From NCBI GenBank assembly GCA_025352915.1, contig JANXSA010000410.1, forward strand, positions 1-7,853: a stretch of DNA of 7,853 nt, in the 5' to 3' direction. The notes under the pieces are model-generated. The model was not told the origin of the DNA, did not search any database, and saw only the letters and a program-made list of their open reading frames with translations. Made by a program: the position numbers and the translations under genes. Positions 4,111 through 7,853 of this stretch are shown in pieces. Position 1 is the first letter of the stretch, and the number at the start of each line of letters is the position of its first letter. The DNA comes from Rhodospirillales bacterium (lineage in GTDB: Bacteria > Pseudomonadota > Alphaproteobacteria > Acetobacterales > Acetobacteraceae).

Positions 4111-6042
4111 ATGACCATCCTCACAGTCGGGACCGACAAGGGTTTTGCGACCCTCGCCGGCGCTATCGCAGCTTCATCCGCTGGCGACACGATCCAGGTC
4201 GATGCCGGCACCTATACCGACGATTTCGCCACCATCGGCCATGACCTGACCATCCAGGGAATCGGCGGGATGGCCAAACTGTTGGCCATCGCTTCGCCGC
4301 CAAATGGCAAGGCCATCTTGACCATCAACGCCAATGTCACCCTCGACCACCTGGAGTTCGCCGGCGCGGTCGTGCCCGACGGCAACGGCGCGGGCATCCG
4401 CTACGAGGGTGGCAATCTGGTGATCACCAATTCCTGGTTCCACGACAACCAGGATGGCTTGCTCGCCGCCTCCTCGGTCAACGGCACAATCACCATCGAT
4501 CACAGCGAATTCAACAACAACGGCACCGGCACCGGCCAGACGCACAACCTCTATGTCAACGACATCGCCAAGCTGACCATCACCAACAGCTATTTCCATG
4601 ATGTGGCCACCGGCCATGAGATCAAGAGCCGGGCGCGGGAGACGGTGATCACCGGCAACCGCATCATTGACGGCGCGACGCTGGGCGCCAGCTACAGTAT
4701 CGACCTGCCGGATGGTGGCGCGTCGATCATCACCGGCAACACGATCGAAAAAGGGCCGCTGGCGCCGAACCGTACCTTCATTCACCTGGGCGGCGAGTTG
4801 TTCCCTTCCTATCCCAATACCAGCCTACTGGTCAGCGACAATATCTTCGTCAGCCATACCGCCGGGGCGCCGACGGTGCTGCGCAACAACTCCTCGGTGG
4901 CCGGCGTGAATGCACCGGCGACGATGTCCGGCAACAGTTTCTGGGGCATCACCGAGGGGCAGCTTGTCCTCGGGTCGGCCACCGTGTCGGGCAACTTTTT
5001 TTCTGTCGGTGCCGCCCCGATCCACGACCTTTCGCATCCCTTCCTTGATGCGCCGCCGTGTTTTCGCGCTGGCACGCGACTGGCCACCCCCAACGGTCCG
5101 GTGGCGGTCGAGGACCTGGAGCCCGGCGACGAGGTCGAGACCGCTTTTGGCCCGGCGTGTGTGGTGCGGTGGGTCGGAACCCGCAGCCTGGACTGCGCCG
5201 GTCATCCGCGTCCGTGGGACGTGCTGCCGGTATGCGTAGCGGCCGGCGCATTCGGCCCCGCGGTGCCGTGCCGCGACCTGTTCCTGTCGCCTGACCATGC
5301 GCTGTTTGTCGACGACGCGCTGGTTCCGGTGCGATACTTGTTGAACGGTGCCACCATTCGCCAGGAGGCCGCGGGTGCGGTCACGTATTTCCATGTCGAG
5401 GTCCAGGACGCCCGGGGTGATGCCACCCACTCCGTGCTGCTGGCCGAGGAACTGCCCGCCGAGAGCTACCTCGACACCGGCAACCGCGCCGCCTTTGTCA
5501 ATGGCGGCGGGGCGACGCTGCTCCATCCCGGTTTCGCCCGCGCCGTCTGGCAGAGTTCGGCCGTTGCGCCGCTGCTGCTGTCGGGGCCGCAGTTGAGTGC
5601 GGTGCGCCGGCGCCTGGCGCAGCGGGCCGCCATCATGGGCCATCGGTTGACGAGCGATCCCCTGCTGCGCCTGGAGGTAGATGGAACCTGGGTGCCGCAG
5701 CTTCCCGGCACCGGGCCCGCCACGTTCCTCCTGCCCGCAGGCGCGCGAATGGCGAGGCTGCACTCACGCAGTTTCGTGCCCGCCCATGTCATCTCCGACA
5801 GCACGGACCATCGCCGCTTGGGTGTCGGTGTCACCCGCGTGCGGCTCGACGACCGCGCGGTAGACCTCGCCGCGCTGGGAGAGGGCTGGCACGCGCCGGA
5901 AATCGGCCATCGCTGGACCGATGGAGCCGGGCGAATCGTGCTCGCTGGCGCACGGCGGGTGCAGATCGAAATCGGACTGGACGGGCTGTATTGGCAGCAT
6001 CCCTCCACCGCCGCGAAGGAGCGACACGCCATCGCGGCCTGA
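4111..6042 (+). CDS. Right-handed beta-helix protein with Hint_2 self-processing domain
   Basis: A 643-residue protein in three parts. Residues 1-305 form a right-handed beta-helix: after a lead-in (DTIQVDAGTYTDDF) come repeated rungs such as ITNSWFHDN (105 on), IDHSEFNNN, ITNSYFHDV, VITGNRI, ITGNTI, VSDNIF, MSGNSF (272) and VSGNFF (292). From Cys317 (PPCFRAGTRLATPNGPVAV, then LEPGDEVET) there is a Hint_2 domain, with SPDHALFV (His396) and HSVLLAEELPAESYLDTGN (His440 to Asn458) as its later blocks. Hint domains cleave the peptide bond before this cysteine by an N-to-S acyl shift. The last 170 residues (VDGTWVPQL to EIGLDGLYWQHPS) form a separate domain whose function I cannot name. No signal peptide is visible, so if it is exported a route other than Sec is needed. 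The frame is open back to 4003, but AGGAGA before ATG 4111 and the start of the helix fix the start. Base skew differs from the flanking genes. A surface or secreted role is inferred. Confidence 0.87.
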   Translation: MTILTVGTDKGFATLAGAIAASSAGDTIQVDAGTYTDDFATIGHDLTIQGIGGMAKLLAIASPPNGKAILTINANVTLDHLEFAGAVVPDGNGAGIRYEGGNLVITNSWFHDNQDGLLAASSVNGTITIDHSEFNNNGTGTGQTHNLYVNDIAKLTITNSYFHDVATGHEIKSRARETVITGNRIIDGATLGASYSIDLPDGGASIITGNTIEKGPLAPNRTFIHLGGELFPSYPNTSLLVSDNIFVSHTAGAPTVLRNNSSVAGVNAPATMSGNSFWGITEGQLVLGSATVSGNFFSVGAAPIHDLSHPFLDAPPCFRAGTRLATPNGPVAVEDLEPGDEVETAFGPACVVRWVGTRSLDCAGHPRPWDVLPVCVAAGAFGPAVPCRDLFLSPDHALFVDDALVPVRYLLNGATIRQEAAGAVTYFHVEVQDARGDATHSVLLAEELPAESYLDTGNRAAFVNGGGATLLHPGFARAVWQSSAVAPLLLSGPQLSAVRRRLAQRAAIMGHRLTSDPLLRLEVDGTWVPQLPGTGPATFLLPAGARMARLHSRSFVPAHVISDSTDHRRLGVGVTRVRLDDRAVDLAALGEGWHAPEIGHRWTDGAGRIVLAGARRVQIEIGLDGLYWQHPSTAAKERHAIAA

Positions 6043-6048
6043 GAGCGG

Positions 6049-6073
6049 GGCCGGTCTTGCCAAAGGGCCGGCC
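6049..6073. other. GC-rich hairpin between the Hint gene and the SDR pair
   Basis: GGCCGG (6049-6054) can pair with CCGGCC (6068-6073) across a 13-base loop, 7 bases after the Hint gene stop and 18 bases before the next ATG. There is no T-run, so it is not a standard intrinsic terminator. It could weaken read-through, or be chance in GC-rich DNA. Confidence 0.25.
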
Positions 6074-6091
6074 GCCCGCAACTCTACTGGT

Positions 6092-6838
6092 ATGACCAAT
6101 CCGACAAACCCCGTCATCTCCTTCGGCCTGGCCGGTCGGCGTGCCATTGTCACCGGTCATCGCGGCGGCATCGGCGCCGCCGTGGCCGCCCTGTTCGCCG
6201 CCGATGGCGTCGAGGTGATCGGCCTCGACCTGCCCGAATTTGACCTCTCCGACACCGCCACCATCGAATCCCGCGCGGCAGAACTGATCAAGACGGGCGG
6301 CCCGGTCGACATCCTGGTCAACTGCGCCGGCATCACCGTCCTCGGAAGCGTGCTCGAAACCAACCTCGAAGACCTCCAGCGCGTCTTCGCCGTCAACTTC
6401 CTCGCCCCCTACGCGATGATGCGCGCCGTCCTCCCCGGCATGATCGCTCGCACGAAAGGCAGCATCGTCAACGTCGCCTCCGACCAGGCACTGATCGGCA
6501 AACCCCTCTCGGCGGCCTACGGTGCCAGCAAGGCCGCCATCGCCCAGCTCTCCCGCTCCGCCGCCCTGGACTGGGCCGCCCACAACATCCGCGTCAACGC
6601 CATCGCGCCGGGCAGTACCGACACCAAAATGCTCGGCCAGGTCATCATCGAACTGGCCCAAAAATACCCCGCCCAGTTCCCCACCACCTCCACCGCCGCC
6701 TACACCGGTGCCGTCCCCATGAAACGCTTCGCCGCCCCCAGCGAAATCGCTGCCGCCATCGCCTTCCTCGCCTCGGACGCCGCCAGCTTCGTCACCGGCG
6801 TGATCTTCCCCGTCGACGGCGGGACCACCGCCGCATGA
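6092..6838 (+). CDS. Short-chain dehydrogenase/reductase (SDR), first of a pair
   Basis: A classical SDR of 248 residues, cytoplasmic, catalysing NAD(P)-dependent oxidation or reduction of an alcohol/carbonyl pair. Visible motifs are the cofactor glycine motif TGHRGGIG (21-28), aspartate 46 at the end of the second strand (favouring NAD over NADP), NCAG (77-80), Asn102, and the catalytic Ser130, Tyr143 and Lys147 in YGASK. The C-terminus ends FVTGVIFPVDGGTTAA, the usual SDR ending. The frame is open back to 5921 inside the Hint gene, but homology begins at ATG 6092, where no clear ribosome site is seen; starting there leaves 49 bases after the Hint gene stop. It is linked by a 4-base ATGA overlap to the second SDR. 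Family members act on sugars, hydroxy acids, acyl-CoAs and more, so the substrate is open. Confidence 0.92.
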   Translation: MTNPTNPVISFGLAGRRAIVTGHRGGIGAAVAALFAADGVEVIGLDLPEFDLSDTATIESRAAELIKTGGPVDILVNCAGITVLGSVLETNLEDLQRVFAVNFLAPYAMMRAVLPGMIARTKGSIVNVASDQALIGKPLSAAYGASKAAIAQLSRSAALDWAAHNIRVNAIAPGSTDTKMLGQVIIELAQKYPAQFPTTSTAAYTGAVPMKRFAAPSEIAAAIAFLASDAASFVTGVIFPVDGGTTAA

Positions 6839-7533
6839 ACGGCCCCACTACCCGCCTCGCCGTCGTCACCGGCGGCACCCGCGGCATCGGCCTGGCCATC
6901 GCCCGCCGCCTCGTCGCCGACGGTTTTTCCGTCGTTGCCGCCGCCCGCACCCGGCCCGCCGACCTCCCCTGGGCCGTCACCTACCAGAAGCTCGACGTCA
7001 CCGACCAAGCGGCGGTCGAAACGTTCTTCGCCGAACTCCCCAAGCTCGACCTCCTGGTCAACAACGCCGGCCTGGCAGGAAGCGACGACGCTTTATGGCA
7101 TGCCATCCTCGCCACCAACCTCACCGGTGCCTGGTATTGCAGCCGCGCCGCTCTGATCCGCCTGCCCGACCGCACCGGCCGCATCGTTAACATCGCCTCC
7201 GTCCTCGGCCTGCGCGGCGTGCCGGACCAGCCGGCCTACGTCGCCGCCAAACACGGCCTGATCGGCCTCACCCGCGCCATGGCCATGGCCGCCGCCCCGC
7301 GCGGCATCACCGTCAACGCCATCTGCCCCGGCTGGGTTGACACCGACATGGCCACCCAGCGCTACGCCGAAATCGGCATCACCGCCGAACAAGCCGCCGC
7401 CGGAATCCCCACCGGCCGCGTCGCCTCGCCCTGGGAAATCGCCGACACCGTCGCCTTCCTCGCCCGCGCCGGGGCGGCCAGCATCACCGGCCAAACGATC
7501 GTCGTGGACGGAGGAAGCACCGCCCATGCTTGA
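6835..7533 (+). CDS. Short-chain dehydrogenase/reductase (SDR), FabG-like, second of a pair
   Basis: A 232-residue classical SDR starting in the ATGA overlap with the preceding SDR, so the two are almost certainly translated together. It has TGGTRGIG (12-19), Arg38 just after the second strand (favouring NADP), NNAG (76-79), Asn95, and catalytic Ser122, Tyr135 and Lys139. The C-terminal GQTIVVDGGSTAHA is standard. It is slightly shorter than the usual 245-250 residues, mainly around the second strand and third helix, but no motif is missing. The sequence resembles 3-oxoacyl-ACP or acetoacetyl-CoA reductases in general form, though that is a large and promiscuous group. The differing cofactor residues in the two partners suggest they catalyse distinct steps or opposite directions of a pathway. 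Confidence 0.92.
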   Translation: MNGPTTRLAVVTGGTRGIGLAIARRLVADGFSVVAAARTRPADLPWAVTYQKLDVTDQAAVETFFAELPKLDLLVNNAGLAGSDDALWHAILATNLTGAWYCSRAALIRLPDRTGRIVNIASVLGLRGVPDQPAYVAAKHGLIGLTRAMAMAAAPRGITVNAICPGWVDTDMATQRYAEIGITAEQAAAGIPTGRVASPWEIADTVAFLARAGAASITGQTIVVDGGSTAHA

Positions 7534-7853
7534 ACCCCGCATCAAGGCCGGCATCTGGGTTTCCATGGCGCTGCGCATGGGCAACGCCAGCGGCCGTTAC
7601 GGCGCGGTGCTGCGAAAGGGCGACCCGGACTCCGGCGGCATCCTCGTCGTGCTGCACGGCAGCACGGGCCTGTCGGTACTATCGCAGATGCGCACCGCCG
7701 ACGGCGAACCCGCTTGGATGCGCGCCACCGGCCCCGCCGCCGTCGACCAGGCCACCGCCGACGCCTATGTCACCCGTCAAACAAGCTTCGACCCCGATCT
7801 CTGGGTCCTCGAATTCGAAAGTCCCGACCTGCTCCCCCCGTTCGAGGGCCGCA
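7526..7853 (+). CDS. DUF1491 family protein (C-terminus cut off by window edge)
   Basis: The frame starts at ATG 7526, 8 bases inside the second SDR, with GGAGG (7510-7514) 11 bases upstream as ribosome site, and stays open to the window end (109 codons). It begins MLEPRIKAGIWVSMALRMGN, continues with a KGDPDSGGILVVLHG segment and TADGEPAWMRATGP, and then ADAYVTRQTSFDPDLWVLEFES. I recognise this order as the DUF1491 family, small proteins of about 110-120 residues of unknown function found mainly in alphaproteobacteria. So only a few residues are probably missing. It has no signal peptide or membrane segment. The overlap ties it to the SDR pair in transcription, but the family has no known link to SDRs, so a shared job cannot be concluded. 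Confidence 0.85.
   Translation, partial: MLEPRIKAGIWVSMALRMGNASGRYGAVLRKGDPDSGGILVVLHGSTGLSVLSQMRTADGEPAWMRATGPAAVDQATADAYVTRQTSFDPDLWVLEFESPDLLPPFEGR

Noticed and set aside
4825..5763. Long antisense frame opposite the Hint gene
   Set aside because: Low-complexity, Arg/Gln/Gly-rich text with no family motif; typical shadow frame of a high-GC gene.
5831..6661. Long antisense frame opposite the Hint end and first SDR
   Set aside because: Gly/Asp-rich text with no motif, and the plus-strand frame there is a clear SDR.

Overview
The window is high-GC DNA, probably from an alphaproteobacterium of the Acetobacteraceae/Rhodospirillales type. That placement rests on three things: a DUF1491 gene, a Hint_2-type self-processing domain of the kind common in that group, and intergenic repeats that give the nonsense peptide FFFEKKNQKTF, which I recall from small spurious ORFs in such genomes. 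It is inference from content, not a search result.

The left half (1-3715) is one leftward gene set. Reading in the direction of transcription it holds a periplasmic NMT1/THI5-like substrate-binding protein (3715-2720), a phosphoribosyltransferase fused to a HAD-like domain (2535-1597), an ABC ATPase (1435-701) and an ABC permease (704 to beyond base 1). The two large gaps inside this operon are each filled, almost to the base, by a copy of the same composite palindromic repeat (1443-1590 and 2540-2716). The arms of the two copies are nearly identical, but each copy has a different core. The most economical reading is an importer for a small heterocycle (nucleobase-like, or a vitamin pyrimidine) with a cytoplasmic enzyme that ribosylates or salvages it.

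The centre (about 3716-4110) is an AT-rich divergent control region with several dyads, candidate promoter boxes and a possible 49-codon leader ORF. To its right, 4111-6042 encodes a 643-residue protein made of a right-handed beta-helix, a Hint_2 domain with its nucleophile-position cysteine at residue 317, and a C-terminal domain. Its base composition differs from the genes on both sides, so it may be an accessory insertion.

The right end (6092-7853) is a tightly packed rightward set: two different short-chain dehydrogenases/reductases sharing an ATGA overlap, then a DUF1491 gene that starts inside the second SDR and runs off the window. No RNA genes, CRISPR arrays or transposase genes were seen.

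The strongest candidates for something new are the core-swapped intergenic elements, the PRTase-HAD fusion tied to an NMT1-type importer, and the beta-helix/Hint protein.
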